Notes: generated by a model not told the origin, from the sequence alone. Numbered from the stretch's first letter, positions 21,811-30,958 are shown. The stretch: DNA of 46,543 nt from Limisphaerales bacterium (GCA_003159675.1 PLQC01000154.1:1-46543), one strand, 5' to 3'. Translations and numbers: made by a program.

Positions 21811-23393
21811 GGGTTGAACCTACCAGACCGGCCGGCAATGTCGAGCGAAGCAACGTGGCAAACGTTCTGACCCGCCAGGAATTGACGATGTTTCGAAAAG
21901 GCTCCGCGCAATGCCGTGGACAGTTCATCCTGGAGCGCCTGGAGTTCGCGATAAACCTTCGCGCTTTTCGAATCCGGGTGGGTGGTTTCCGCCGGATTGG
22001 TTTCCACAAACCGGTCCGTGATTTCCTGGATTGAAACTTTTTCGCCCTGCTCGCGCCGCCAGCACCAGAGTGCCTGCAGAGCGGCTCCGTAGGCGGCGCC
22101 TTCGCTCACTTTCAAGGTCACGACCTCCTCGTTGAAGATGTCCGCCATGATCTGCCGCCAGACCTTTGACTTCGCGCCGCCGCCGGTGGCGCGGATTTGC
22201 GCCGGTTTCACCCCCAGCGCCGCCAGCCGGCGCAAGCCATAGTTCATGCCGAGCGTCACCCCTTCCATGGCGGCGCGGGCGAAATGGCCGGCCTCGAACG
22301 TGCGCCGGTTGACGCCGAACCAGACGCCGGTGCCGTCGGGGACGTTCGGGGTGCGCTCGCCTTCGAAATACGGGAGCAGGAGAAGCCCGTTCGAGCCCGC
22401 CGGAATCCGCCCGGCCTCGCCGGCGAACTTCTCGTGCGACCACCCGAAATCCGCGCGCACCATTTCCGTTGCAACGGTCACGTTCATGGTACAAAGCAGC
22501 GGCAACCAGCGGTTGGTCGAGTCGCAGAAAGCCGCGATTTCACCCAGCGGATCGACCACCGGTTTTTCCGCGCAGGCGTAGATGGTTCCGCTCGTGCCGA
22601 AGCTGGCGGTGATTGCGCCCGCGCGCGTGTTGCCGGTTCCGATGGCGCCCATCATGTTGTCGCCGCCGCCCGCGCTCACCAGAATGCCCGGAGCCAGGTC
22701 GAGCGATTTCGCGGTGGTCGCCTGCAGGTGTCCGGCCGGTTGGTCGCTCGGGATCAGGCGAGGCAACTTGTCACCCAGGTCCGGGTCGATGGCCTCGACA
22801 ACGGCGCCCGACCATTTGCGCTTCCGCACGTCCATCAGGGCGGTGCCGCTGGCGTCGCCGTATTCCATCACCCTCTCTCCCGTGAGCCAGAAATTCAGGT
22901 AATCGTGCGGCAACAGGACCGTGGCGAGCCGTGCAAAGTGCTTCGGCTCGTGTTTTTTGAGCCAGAGGATTTTTGAGGCGGTGAACCCGGGCAACACCGC
23001 GTTGCCCAGCGTCCGGAGGGTCCTTTTAGGTCCGCCGAGTTTTTCGGTGATCTCGTCGCATTCGGCGGCGGTGGACGTGTCGCACCAGAGTTTGGCGGGG
23101 CGGATCACCTCGCCGTTTTTGTCCAGCGGGACGAACCCATGCTGTTGGGCGCTGACGCCGATGGCTTTGACTTCGGCGCCGGAGGCCTTGGCCTGGCGCA
23201 AGGCGCGGCGCATGGCGCTGGCGGTCGCTTCGCGCCAGGTGTGCGGATGCTGCTCCTTCGCGCCGGCCGGCAGGTTCGGAATCAGATCGTAGGCTTCCGC
23301 CGCCGATGCCAGGACCTTCCCGGTATTTGCGTCCACGACGAGCGCTTTCGTGGATTGCGTGCCACTGTCGATGCCAATCACCAGTGTTCTCAT
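21807..23393 (-). CDS. xylB: xylulokinase
   Basis: FGGY-family sugar kinase of 528 residues. The N-terminal phosphate-binding motif is VIGIDSGTQSTKALV; VSAQQHGFVPLD and KLWCDTSTAAEC belong to the sugar site; the C-terminal ATP domain has ITASFGTSGTIYA and ATGGGAKSKVWRQIMADIFN, followed by EGAAYGAALQA. It phosphorylates D-xylulose for entry into the pentose phosphate pathway. It is about 40 residues longer than E. coli XylB, with an unconserved C-terminal tail. It is coupled to thiH through a GTGA overlap, although the two pathways meet only through pentose phosphates. Confidence 0.92.
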   Translation of the reverse strand: MRTLVIGIDSGTQSTKALVVDANTGKVLASAAEAYDLIPNLPAGAKEQHPHTWREATASAMRRALRQAKASGAEVKAIGVSAQQHGFVPLDKNGEVIRPAKLWCDTSTAAECDEITEKLGGPKRTLRTLGNAVLPGFTASKILWLKKHEPKHFARLATVLLPHDYLNFWLTGERVMEYGDASGTALMDVRKRKWSGAVVEAIDPDLGDKLPRLIPSDQPAGHLQATTAKSLDLAPGILVSAGGGDNMMGAIGTGNTRAGAITASFGTSGTIYACAEKPVVDPLGEIAAFCDSTNRWLPLLCTMNVTVATEMVRADFGWSHEKFAGEAGRIPAGSNGLLLLPYFEGERTPNVPDGTGVWFGVNRRTFEAGHFARAAMEGVTLGMNYGLRRLAALGVKPAQIRATGGGAKSKVWRQIMADIFNEEVVTLKVSEGAAYGAALQALWCWRREQGEKVSIQEITDRFVETNPAETTHPDSKSAKVYRELQALQDELSTALRGAFSKHRQFLAGQNVCHVASLDIAGRSGRFNP

Positions 23394-23442
23394 AAGTGCA
23401 TCGCATTAAAGCCAAACTCAGAAATAGCATGGTCCATAATCA

Positions 23443-23652
23443 TTAGGAAGCATTTCCGCCGTTGCGGCCAATTTGAGGTTGAAATTCCGACAAAGGGGCG
23501 GCCCGCTTCGCAAACTTCAAGGCATCCGCATGCGTCATCCCTCGCGTGAGTTCGCGCACAATTTCGCGTGTTGTCATCCCGCTTGCCTTGGCCAGTTGAA
23601 TGGCTGCCGCGAGGTCAGTGTAACGGAGGATTTCAGTTCGACAAACGAACAC
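23443..23652 (-). CDS. small hypothetical protein, 69 aa
   Basis: The frame has a native-looking helical core: LRYTDLAAAIQLAKASGMTT then REIVRELTRGMTHADALKFA. It resembles a short DNA-binding or antitoxin-like helix bundle, but I recognise no family. It lies alone in the 416-bp gap between xylB and the PurD-like gene. The rest of that gap (23653-23808) shows no feature. Could be a chance frame. Confidence 0.35.
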   Translation of the reverse strand: MFVCRTEILRYTDLAAAIQLAKASGMTTREIVRELTRGMTHADALKFAKRAAPLSEFQPQIGRNGGNAS

Positions 23653-23808
23653 TGGCCGGCTTCAGCCCATTGGCAGAGTTCCTGTTGCCGGTTCTGATGC
23701 CAAAAGCATCTGGATTGTTAGATACGCGCTGTTGCACCACAAGCTGGAAATTATGCGCCTCGGAAACGCATTGGCTTTTCGCGGGTTTCGTGTATTTCGT
23801 GATCCCCA

Positions 23809-25113
23809 ATGCGGATGCAGACAAAAGGCAGGCCGGCACGGAAGGTGCCCGGGCGGCGGCGGGCGCCGGCGTTCATGGTGCTCGGCGTCGGTTCATTCGC
23901 GCACAGCATCGGGCAGGCTCTGAAAGACGCCGGCGCGGGTGTGGCGACGTATCTGACTCGCAACTACGGTCATTTCCCGCCTTCGCTCGTCGGGAGAACG
24001 TTTTCGTGCGAGGCGTTTCCCAGCCCGTGCCCGCTGCTCGAAGAACAGGGCATCGATTGCGTCATCCCCCAGTCGATTGACTGGGCGCAGGCGCCGTGGG
24101 CGGAGGAGTTTTTGCGGACCCGGCGGCCTATTTTCAGTCCCACGGGCGAGGCGATGAGGATCGAGCGCGAGCGGGATTTTGCGCGGCGGCTTTGCGCGGA
24201 TTTCGGGATTCCGTTTCCGCGGGCGTTCGTGGCTTCCAACCGTCTGGAGGCCGAAAAGATCCTGGCCGAACATCCGCAGCCGTTCGTCATCAAGAATCCG
24301 CTCTGCTCGCCCGTCAGTCCGGTTCACACCATTGTCTGCGAAACGGTCGAGGACACGCGCGCCTGGCTCAAGCAGGTCAATTACGCCGAGGGCGTGTTCC
24401 TGCAGAAATACCTCGGGCGCGCCGAAGCCGGACACATCGTGCTGGTGAGCGGCGGGGAGATTCATTCGCTCGTGACCAACCAGGAATACAAGCGCGCGTT
24501 CAACGGAAACATGGGGATCATCGCAGGCGCGCCGCTCGGCGGGCTCGTGGAAAGGGATCCCGGGGACAAATATGGACTGGCGCGGGAGTTGATCCATCCC
24601 CTGCTGCCGTGGCTGCGCGAGACCCGGTTCCACGGACCCCTGCAGGTCACAGCCGTCAAAAAAGACCGCCACTGGCACGTCATCGAGTACAACATTCGCA
24701 TCGGCGTCACCTCCGGTCCGATGATTTTACGGATGCTGGCGAATCCGATCGAGACGGTCCTGGCAACCGCGCGGGACAAGAAACTGGATCCACGGTTCAA
24801 GCGCCAGGTCGCGTTCGGGTGTTCGCTGACGCTGGCGGGATACGGTTATCCGTACGTCCAGGTGCGCGGGCCGCAACTGCCCCTGGAGGTTGACGGGGCG
24901 TTTGATTGCGACGTGTGGTGGAATGAGGTGGCGCGCGGCCCACAAGGCCCCCTGGTCGCCACCGGCCATCGCATCGCCGACGTGAACGCTCTGGCGGCCA
25001 CGCTGGGCGAGGCGGTCGCCCGGGCGTATGACAACATCCGCAGAATCCGCGTCCTGGGGAGCTATTACCGCACGGACGTTGGGAAAAGCCTCTGGCCGCC
25101 GGGGAAAACGTGA
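23809..25113 (+). CDS. PurD-like ATP-grasp protein (phosphoribosylamine-glycine ligase family)
   Basis: The fold order is that of PurD: an N-terminal Rossmann part (FMVLGVGSFAHSIGQALKDA), IDCVIPQSIDWAQAPWAEEF, an ATP-grasp region (RRLCADFGIPFPRAFVASNR, FVIKNPLCSPVSP, VFLQKYLGRAEAGHIVLVSG), and HWHVIEYNIRIGVTSGPMIL giving the metal-binding E-x-N. True PurD has KADGLAAGKGV where this has KNPLCSPVSP, so substrate handling differs. In PurD the product is GAR of purine synthesis; this paralogue may ligate another amine and amino acid. ATG 23809 or the Met at residue 23 (23875) could be the start. It precedes alanine racemase by 115 bp. Confidence 0.75.
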   Translation: MRMQTKGRPARKVPGRRRAPAFMVLGVGSFAHSIGQALKDAGAGVATYLTRNYGHFPPSLVGRTFSCEAFPSPCPLLEEQGIDCVIPQSIDWAQAPWAEEFLRTRRPIFSPTGEAMRIERERDFARRLCADFGIPFPRAFVASNRLEAEKILAEHPQPFVIKNPLCSPVSPVHTIVCETVEDTRAWLKQVNYAEGVFLQKYLGRAEAGHIVLVSGGEIHSLVTNQEYKRAFNGNMGIIAGAPLGGLVERDPGDKYGLARELIHPLLPWLRETRFHGPLQVTAVKKDRHWHVIEYNIRIGVTSGPMILRMLANPIETVLATARDKKLDPRFKRQVAFGCSLTLAGYGYPYVQVRGPQLPLEVDGAFDCDVWWNEVARGPQGPLVATGHRIADVNALAATLGEAVARAYDNIRRIRVLGSYYRTDVGKSLWPPGKT

Positions 25114-25228
25114 GATGTTGGATCGGTGAATCCATTGCAACGGCTCCGTTGGCGAGCGATGCAACTTTTTAACGATTTAACGCTTTAACGAATTCAGTTT
25201 TCGTGGTTAAACAGCTTGCGGCGATTTT

Positions 25229-26431
25229 ATGAATTTCGATACGAAAGTTTTTCCGTTGCGGCCGGCGTGGGTCGAGATCGACCTGGCGCGCCTGCGTCGC
25301 AACCTGCAGTTGATCCGCCGCGACCTGCCGCGCGGGGTGCGGATGATGGCCATCGTGAAGGACGAAGCTTACGGGCACGGGGCGCTGGACGTGGCGCGGA
25401 TCGCGCTCGAGGAGGGCGCCTGGGGTTTCGGCCTGAGCACGTTGGAGGAGGCAATGGCATTGCGCGAGGCGGGCATTGCCGCCCCGCTGCTATTGCTGGG
25501 CGAGCGGCAGGAGGACGAGTTGTCCTGGTGCGTCGAGCACGACCTGACGGTCTGCCTCAACGAGGCGAACACCGCGCGCGCCCTCGCCCGGGCCGCCGCC
25601 GCCCGGGGCAAACGCGTGCCGGTGCATGTCAAGATCAACACCGGCATGAGCCGTTATGGAGTGAGATGGGACGAGGCGCTCCCGCTGATCGAACAGATTT
25701 GCGAGGAGAAATTCCTTCTGCTCGATGGAGTGATGACCCATTTCGCACAGTCGGATGAAACGGACAAAACATTCGCCAATCTCCAGGTTTCCCGGTTCGA
25801 CGAAGTCTTGCGCGGCCTGGCGGAGCGCGGCATCCGGGTTAAGTACCGGCACCTGTGCAACAGCGGGGGGTTCCTGGACCTGCCGCACGCGCACCGCGAC
25901 CTGGTTCGCATTGGCATCCTGATGTACGGGATCTTCCCGTCCACCGTGTGCCGGCGCATACCCGGCATCGAACCGGTCATGTCCGTGAAGGCGCGCGTTG
26001 CTTCGATTCAGAACCTCAAGGCCGGCGAGGTGGTCGGTTACGGAATGCGCTACACCGCACCGGCGCCGCGGCGCATCGCGGTGCTGCCCATCGGTTATGG
26101 CGACGGTTTCCCGCGCGTCCGCAACCTGGGGGCGGCGCTCATTCACGGCAAGCGCGCCCCGCTCGTCGGGGGCATCGCGATGGACGCGCTCATGGTGGAC
26201 GTCACCGACATCCCCGAAGCGCAGGTGTGGGATGAAGCGGTTGTCATGGGCCGGCAGGGAGGCGAAGAGATTACGGTGCACGAGATGGCGAAGTTGAAAA
26301 ACTCGGTTTCCTACGACGTGCTGACCGGTTGGCGGCTCCGCCTTCGGCGCCAATGCGTGAATGGGGATTCCAAGCCGGTCACGGACGCAAATCCGGATGC
26401 GGGGCAGCTCGTTGAAACGGCGGCGAAGTGA
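25229..26431 (+). CDS. alr: alanine racemase
   Basis: Fold-type III PLP enzyme. The N-terminal barrel has PAWVEIDLARLRRNLQLIRR and AIVKDEAYGHGA, where Lys forms the PLP Schiff base (usual VVKADAYGHG). Further on are HVKINTGMSRYGVR, CNSGGFLDLP and GIAMDALMVDVTD; MRYTAP marks the C-terminal domain with the second-base Tyr region. It makes D-alanine for peptidoglycan. The last 30 residues are a non-conserved tail. It is downstream of the PurD-like gene and upstream of the aminoacyl-transferase, all on the plus strand. Confidence 0.92.
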   Translation: MNFDTKVFPLRPAWVEIDLARLRRNLQLIRRDLPRGVRMMAIVKDEAYGHGALDVARIALEEGAWGFGLSTLEEAMALREAGIAAPLLLLGERQEDELSWCVEHDLTVCLNEANTARALARAAAARGKRVPVHVKINTGMSRYGVRWDEALPLIEQICEEKFLLLDGVMTHFAQSDETDKTFANLQVSRFDEVLRGLAERGIRVKYRHLCNSGGFLDLPHAHRDLVRIGILMYGIFPSTVCRRIPGIEPVMSVKARVASIQNLKAGEVVGYGMRYTAPAPRRIAVLPIGYGDGFPRVRNLGAALIHGKRAPLVGGIAMDALMVDVTDIPEAQVWDEAVVMGRQGGEEITVHEMAKLKNSVSYDVLTGWRLRLRRQCVNGDSKPVTDANPDAGQLVETAAK

Positions 26432-26545
26432 CTCCAGTCCTCGTTCCATCCTCGATTCGCAGCACCGTGGCAACGTCGTGCCGTGCGCGAGCTCTGCCGG
26501 GCCACCGGTGTGACGCGTGAACGCATGTGAACGTTTCGACGAACG

Positions 26546-27349
26546 ATGAAACTGCTCTTTTCCGAACACAAGTCCGATTACGATCATTACATCTTTCCTT
26601 ACGCCATTTGGGCCGTGCCGGAATCCGGTGAGACGGCGGCGGATCTGTTCAACGCCGGCTTCCTCCCCTCCTCGCGCAATCTCGACCGGTTTTATCTCTG
26701 CCGGCATGTCCGGGTGCAACTCGGCCGGTTCAAGCCTTCCTCCGAAAACCGCCGCATTTTGCGCAAAGGCGGCGGGATTGAAGTAAAGCTCGTCGCGCGC
26801 GACCAGTTCGACTACACGCCGGGGCGCCGCCAGTTTTACAAGACCTACGCCGACATCAAATTCGGCAAGGACGTGATGCCCTACGAGCGCCTCGATCTGC
26901 TCTTCCGTTCGCCCATCATTTCACATCTCCTGGTCTTCACGGATGCGAAGAGCGGCGCCGAAGTCGGCACGGCGACGCTTTACCTGGAGGGAAAGGAACT
27001 CGCCTTCTACTACTACGCCTTCTACGATCTCAACTACTACAGCCGCAACCTGGGCATGTTCATGATGACGTCGGCCGCCGCGTTTTTCGCGGAACGGAAC
27101 TTTCGCCATCTTTATCTCGGGACCTGTTACTCGCAGAACGCGCTCTACAAAACCCAGTTCGCCGGCGCGGAATTCTTCAACGGATTCTGCTGGTCGGATG
27201 ATTTGAAGGAATTGAAATACCTGTTGCTCCGGGACAAACAGGAGACCGGCCGGCACCTGCTGGAAAGCGATGAATACCGCCAGCTTTTCCACAAGGACAA
27301 CCTGGACAAGATCGCCTCCGCGTGCGCTTTTAGGGTGAAGTTGAGCTGA
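26546..27349 (+). CDS. ATE/Bpt-type aminoacyl-tRNA-protein transferase
   Basis: The C-terminal half matches the ATE/Bpt family: YYAFYDLNYYSRNLGMFMMT, FRHLYLGTCYSQNALYKTQF and GFCWSDDLKELKYLLLRD. These enzymes move Arg or Leu from tRNA to N-termini of proteins as a degradation signal for ClpS/ClpAP. The N-terminal Cys cluster typical of ATE (CxYLP) is absent; the start is FSEHKSDYDHYIFPYAIWAV. The GNAT-like core appears intact. Length 267 fits bacterial Bpt. Whether substrate is Arg or Leu cannot be read from sequence. Confidence 0.78.
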   Translation: MKLLFSEHKSDYDHYIFPYAIWAVPESGETAADLFNAGFLPSSRNLDRFYLCRHVRVQLGRFKPSSENRRILRKGGGIEVKLVARDQFDYTPGRRQFYKTYADIKFGKDVMPYERLDLLFRSPIISHLLVFTDAKSGAEVGTATLYLEGKELAFYYYAFYDLNYYSRNLGMFMMTSAAAFFAERNFRHLYLGTCYSQNALYKTQFAGAEFFNGFCWSDDLKELKYLLLRDKQETGRHLLESDEYRQLFHKDNLDKIASACAFRVKLS

Positions 27350-27406
27350 TTCACTCATTCAACGCGGCATTCGCCTTTTCCGAATCCTGGCGTATGCTCC
27401 TCCACA

Positions 27407-28474
27407 ATGCCTGACGGTCGCACATCCTTCCCCGCCCGCGGCTCGGCGATGAACCCGCCCAACCGGTTCGAACCGGTTCATCTCGAACGCGACGCGGATT
27501 GGAATCCCGAGGAAGATCCGCTGCCTCGCACGCAGTTCCTCAAGGACAGCACCCGCACGATCATCGCCCGCAATGACAGTCCCGACATCGGATTTGAAAC
27601 GAGCGTGAATCCGTACCGGGGTTGCGAGCATGGCTGTGTTTACTGCTACGCCCGGCCGTTCCACGAGTATTTGGGCTTTTCCTCCGGCCTGGATTTCGAA
27701 ACCAAAATCATGGTGAAGGAGGACGCGCCGAAGCTCTTGCGCAACGAACTGTCGTCGCCAAAGTGGAGGCCGCAGGTCATCGCCATGAGCGGCGTGACCG
27801 ATTGCTACCAACCCGCGGAGCGAAAACTGAAGCTGACGCGCGGGTGTCTTGAAGTGCTCGCCGAGTTCCGCAATCCGGTCTCCATTATCACGAAAAACTT
27901 TCTGGTCACCCGGGACATCGATCTGCTTTCGGAACTGGCGCGCCATCGGGCGGCGGCGGTCTTCATTTCGCTCACGACGATGGACACCGAGTTGCGGAAG
28001 GTGATGGAACCGCGCACGTCCCCGCCCGCGGCGCGACTGGCCGCTGTCACCGCGCTTTCCCGGGCGGGCATTCCCGTCGGCGTGCTGCTGGCGCCCGTGA
28101 TTCCCGGGTTGACCGATCACGAGATTCCTGCGCTGGTTGAAGCGGCCGCCGGCGCCGGGGCAACGTCCGCCGCCTGCGTGGTATTGAGGTTGCCGCACGC
28201 CGTCGCCCCCTTGTTCGTGCAGTGGCTCGCAACTCATTTTCCCGACAGAAAAGAGAAGGTGCTGAACCGGCTGCGCGCCCTGCACGGCGGCAGACTTTAC
28301 GAGGCCGGATTCGGGAAGCGCATGGCGGGCGAAGGCGTTTTTGCCGAACAAATCGAGCGGATGTTTAATGTGGCCCGGCGCAAGGCGGGGATTCCCGGGC
28401 ACGGCCCGGAGTTGTCCGTCAGCTCCTTTCGACGCCCGGCGGGAGCGCAGATGGAACTGGGTTTGCCGAATTGA
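27407..28474 (+). CDS. PA0069-family radical SAM protein (spore photoproduct lyase-like)
   Basis: The radical SAM cluster is CEHGCVYCYARPFHEYLG, preceded by FETSVNPYRG, the hallmark of the PA0069/SplB-like group. Downstream are KIMVKEDAPKLLRNEL, VTDCYQPAERKLKLTRGCLE and NFLVTRDIDLLSEL, also family-typical. Members contain a [4Fe-4S] cluster and cleave SAM; the substrate is unknown, perhaps DNA or another nucleic acid lesion. Start ATG 27407; the Met at residue 15 (27449) is an alternative. Confidence 0.88.
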   Translation: MPDGRTSFPARGSAMNPPNRFEPVHLERDADWNPEEDPLPRTQFLKDSTRTIIARNDSPDIGFETSVNPYRGCEHGCVYCYARPFHEYLGFSSGLDFETKIMVKEDAPKLLRNELSSPKWRPQVIAMSGVTDCYQPAERKLKLTRGCLEVLAEFRNPVSIITKNFLVTRDIDLLSELARHRAAAVFISLTTMDTELRKVMEPRTSPPAARLAAVTALSRAGIPVGVLLAPVIPGLTDHEIPALVEAAAGAGATSAACVVLRLPHAVAPLFVQWLATHFPDRKEKVLNRLRALHGGRLYEAGFGKRMAGEGVFAEQIERMFNVARRKAGIPGHGPELSVSSFRRPAGAQMELGLPN

Positions 28475-28479
28475 GAAAT

Positions 28480-28634
28480 GGGTGGAACGGGCGACCCGCC
28501 CGTTCCGGTCGGCGACCCGCCGACCGGAAGAGAGCGACGCTCGAAGCAACTCAGGCGATAGTCCACCAACCCCGTCCACTCCCATTCCGTCCGGCGAGTC
28601 GCCGGACGGCACAGGCTGGTAGTTTGTTCCACCC
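28480..28634. repeat. MITE-like palindromic repeat, 155 bp
   Basis: The unit starts with GGGTGGAAC (28480-28488) and ends with its exact reverse complement GTTCCACCC (28626-28634). Inside are three stem-loops: GGAACGGGCG-acc-CGCCCGTTCC, GGTCGGCG-acc-CGCCGACC and CCGTCCGGCGA-gt-CGCCGGACGG. There is no coding frame. Such non-autonomous, hairpin-rich repeats with terminal inverted repeats are usually moved by a transposase encoded elsewhere. It fills the gap between the radical SAM gene and recD2. Confidence 0.75.
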
Positions 28635-28688
28635 GATCTTTCGTTGAGCGCTTGCCTGGCTTGCACTCCACGCCCAAAATGCATCGCC

Positions 28689-30872
28689 GTGCAGAACCAA
28701 CACACAACCGCGATCGCGGAAACCCTGTCCGGACTGATTGAGGATGTCGTGTTTTTCAACGAAGAGAACGGATTCGCCATCATCAAGGTCAAAGCCAGCG
28801 GACATCGCGACCCGGTCACGATCGTTGGCTCGCTTCCGTCGGTCAACCCCGGCGAATGGGTTTCCGCCCAGGGCCGATGGGTCCAGGACCGCCAGTTCGG
28901 CCGGCAATTCCGCGCCGAACTGCTCACCAGCACGCCGCCCAGCACGAGGGAAGGAATCGAAAAATACCTGGGCAGCGGCATGGTCAAAGGGATCGGCCCC
29001 ACCTACGCCAAAAAGCTCGTCGCCAAATTCGGCGAAGGCATCTTTGACATCATCGAAAACCAATCGGCCCGGCTCGAGGAAGTGGACGGCATCGGGCCGA
29101 AACGCAGACGCAAGATCAAGGACGCCTGGGCCGAGCAAAAGGTCATCCGCGAAATCATGGTGTTCCTGCACTCGAACGGCGTCAGCACCAGCCGCGCGGT
29201 GCGGATCTACAAGACCTATGGCGACGATGCCATCGAAAAAGTGCGGGCGAATCCTTACAGGCTGGCCGAAGACATCGCCGGGATCGGTTTCAAAACCGCC
29301 GATCAGATCGCTCAAAAGGTCGGCATCCCCGTCGATTCCCTCGTCCGGGCCTGTGCCGGGTTGAACCACGTGCTCCTGGAAGCCACCGGCCAGGGACACT
29401 GCGCCCTGCCGATCGGATTGCTGAAGGACGAGACGGGCAAACTCCTGCTCGTGAATGAGCAACTCATCGACACCGCATTGCAGCGCACGCTGGCGGCCGG
29501 CGATCTGGCTTTGGAAAGCATCGACGGCGAAGAACTCATTTTCCTGCCGGCGTTGAAACGGGCCGAGGAAGGCATTGCCGGGCGCATCCGAATACTGTCC
29601 GCCTCGGCGTCGAACTATCCGCCGATTGTTTTCGACAAGGCGGTCACCTGGTGCCAGGGGCGGACGGGCAAGGAATTTGCCCCCAGCCAGAGGGAAGCGT
29701 TGAAGCAGGCGTTGACCAGCCGCGTGCTGATCATCACCGGCGGGCCCGGTGTGGGCAAGACCACCCTGGTCAACGCAATCCTTCTGATTCTGCGCGCCAA
29801 GAAAGTGAACTGCGTCCTCTGCGCCCCGACCGGACGCGCCGCCAGGCGGCTTTCCGAAACGACCGGCCTCGAGGCCAAAACCATCCACCGGCTTCTGGAA
29901 GTCCAACCCGGCACCGGCCGGTTCGCGCGCAATGAATCCAACCCGGTCGATTGCGATCTGCTGGTGGTGGACGAGTGCTCCATGGTGGACGTGACGCTGA
30001 TGAACCACCTGCTGCGCGCGTTGCCCGTCCGCGCGAGCCTGCTCCTGGTCGGCGACGTGGACCAGTTGCCATCGGTCGGGCCGGGGATGGTATTGCGAAA
30101 CCTGATCGACAGCGGTGTCGTCCCCGTCGTGCGGCTGACCGAAGTGTTCCGGCAGGTTGCGCACAGCCGGATCATCACCACCGCCCATCGCGTCAATGAA
30201 GGGCGGATGCCGGAGCCCGGTGCGAAGGATGGGGATTTCTTTTTCATCGACCGCGCGGAACCGGAACAAATCGCCGAAACGCTGGTGGAGATGGTGAAGA
30301 CCCGGATCCCCGGGAAATTCCGGCTCGATCCGCTCCGCGACGTCCAGGTCTTGTGTCCGATGAACCGCGGGTCGCTGGGCATCCGCGAACTCAATGTCCG
30401 GCTGCAGGAGGAGCTGAACCCCGCGCGCGCCGGCGAACCCGTGGCCGAGAAGTTCGGATGGAAATTCCGGGTCCGGGACAAAGTGCTCCAGACCGAGAAC
30501 AACTACGGCAAGGACGTCTTCAACGGCGACATCGGACAGATCGTTACAATCGATCCGGACGAGCGGGAAGTCGCCGTCCGCTTCTATCAACGCGAGGTGA
30601 GGTACGATTACGGCGAGCTGGATGAACTGTCGCTGGCCTACGCCATCACCATCCACAAATCGCAGGGGTCGGAATTCCCGGCCGTGGTGATCCCGCTGGC
30701 GATGCAGCAATACCTCCTATTGCAGCGCAACCTGATTTACACCGCCATCACACGCGGAAAACAGTTGGTGATCGTGATCGGCCAAACCAAAGCCCTCGCC
30801 GCCGCGGTGCGCAACAACCGGACGGGCCAAAGGTTTTCAGGACTGCTGGCGCGGTTGAAATCGGCTTTATGA
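28689..30872 (+). CDS. recD2: RecD2-type 5'-3' DNA helicase
   Basis: The protein has the RecD2 layout: an N-terminal OB-like region (GLIEDVVFFNEENGFAIIKV), helix-hairpin-helix motifs (VKGIGPTYAKKLVAKFG, VDGIGPKRRRKI), then SF1B helicase motifs: I GGPGVGKTT, Ia CAPTGRAARRL, II DLLVVDECSMVD, III LVGDVDQLPSVGPG, IV RLTEVFRQ, and AYAITIHKSQGSEF plus YTAITRGKQ. It unwinds DNA 5' to 3' in repair, without RecB/RecC. I chose GTG 28689 (MQNQHTTAIAETLSGLIEDV); a TTG at 28644 would add 15 odd residues from the repeat region. Its TGA overlaps a small downstream ATG. Confidence 0.93.
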   Translation: MQNQHTTAIAETLSGLIEDVVFFNEENGFAIIKVKASGHRDPVTIVGSLPSVNPGEWVSAQGRWVQDRQFGRQFRAELLTSTPPSTREGIEKYLGSGMVKGIGPTYAKKLVAKFGEGIFDIIENQSARLEEVDGIGPKRRRKIKDAWAEQKVIREIMVFLHSNGVSTSRAVRIYKTYGDDAIEKVRANPYRLAEDIAGIGFKTADQIAQKVGIPVDSLVRACAGLNHVLLEATGQGHCALPIGLLKDETGKLLLVNEQLIDTALQRTLAAGDLALESIDGEELIFLPALKRAEEGIAGRIRILSASASNYPPIVFDKAVTWCQGRTGKEFAPSQREALKQALTSRVLIITGGPGVGKTTLVNAILLILRAKKVNCVLCAPTGRAARRLSETTGLEAKTIHRLLEVQPGTGRFARNESNPVDCDLLVVDECSMVDVTLMNHLLRALPVRASLLLVGDVDQLPSVGPGMVLRNLIDSGVVPVVRLTEVFRQVAHSRIITTAHRVNEGRMPEPGAKDGDFFFIDRAEPEQIAETLVEMVKTRIPGKFRLDPLRDVQVLCPMNRGSLGIRELNVRLQEELNPARAGEPVAEKFGWKFRVRDKVLQTENNYGKDVFNGDIGQIVTIDPDEREVAVRFYQREVRYDYGELDELSLAYAITIHKSQGSEFPAVVIPLAMQQYLLLQRNLIYTAITRGKQLVIVIGQTKALAAAVRNNRTGQRFSGLLARLKSAL

Positions 30873-30958
30873 CTGCCCGGTGTCTGCAATGCGCCAAAAC
30901 CGGGAACTGCTCCTCGACGAGCGAGGCGGAGGCGAAAAACTACATTTGCATCACCTGA
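30869..30958 (+). CDS. Cys-rich miniprotein, 29 aa, coupled to recD2
   Basis: ATG 30869 overlaps the recD2 stop (ATGA). The frame encodes MTARCLQCAKTGNC, then SSTSEAEAKNYICIT and a stop. Cys at 5, 8, 14 and 27 (CxxC plus two more) could bind one zinc ion. No family is known to me. The tight coupling and the spacing of cysteines suggest a real product, but the length is near what chance allows. Confidence 0.4.
   Translation: MTARCLQCAKTGNCSSTSEAEAKNYICIT

Noticed and set aside
20382-23500. TPP riboswitch for thiS/thiH
   Set aside because: The genes are coupled to xylB and I found no THI-box (CTGAGA ... ACCTGA type) in the region upstream of xylB.
28551-30710. Long open frame antisense to recD2
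   Set aside because: It mirrors recD2 codons in GC-rich DNA and has no family resemblance; RecD2 motifs are complete on the plus strand.
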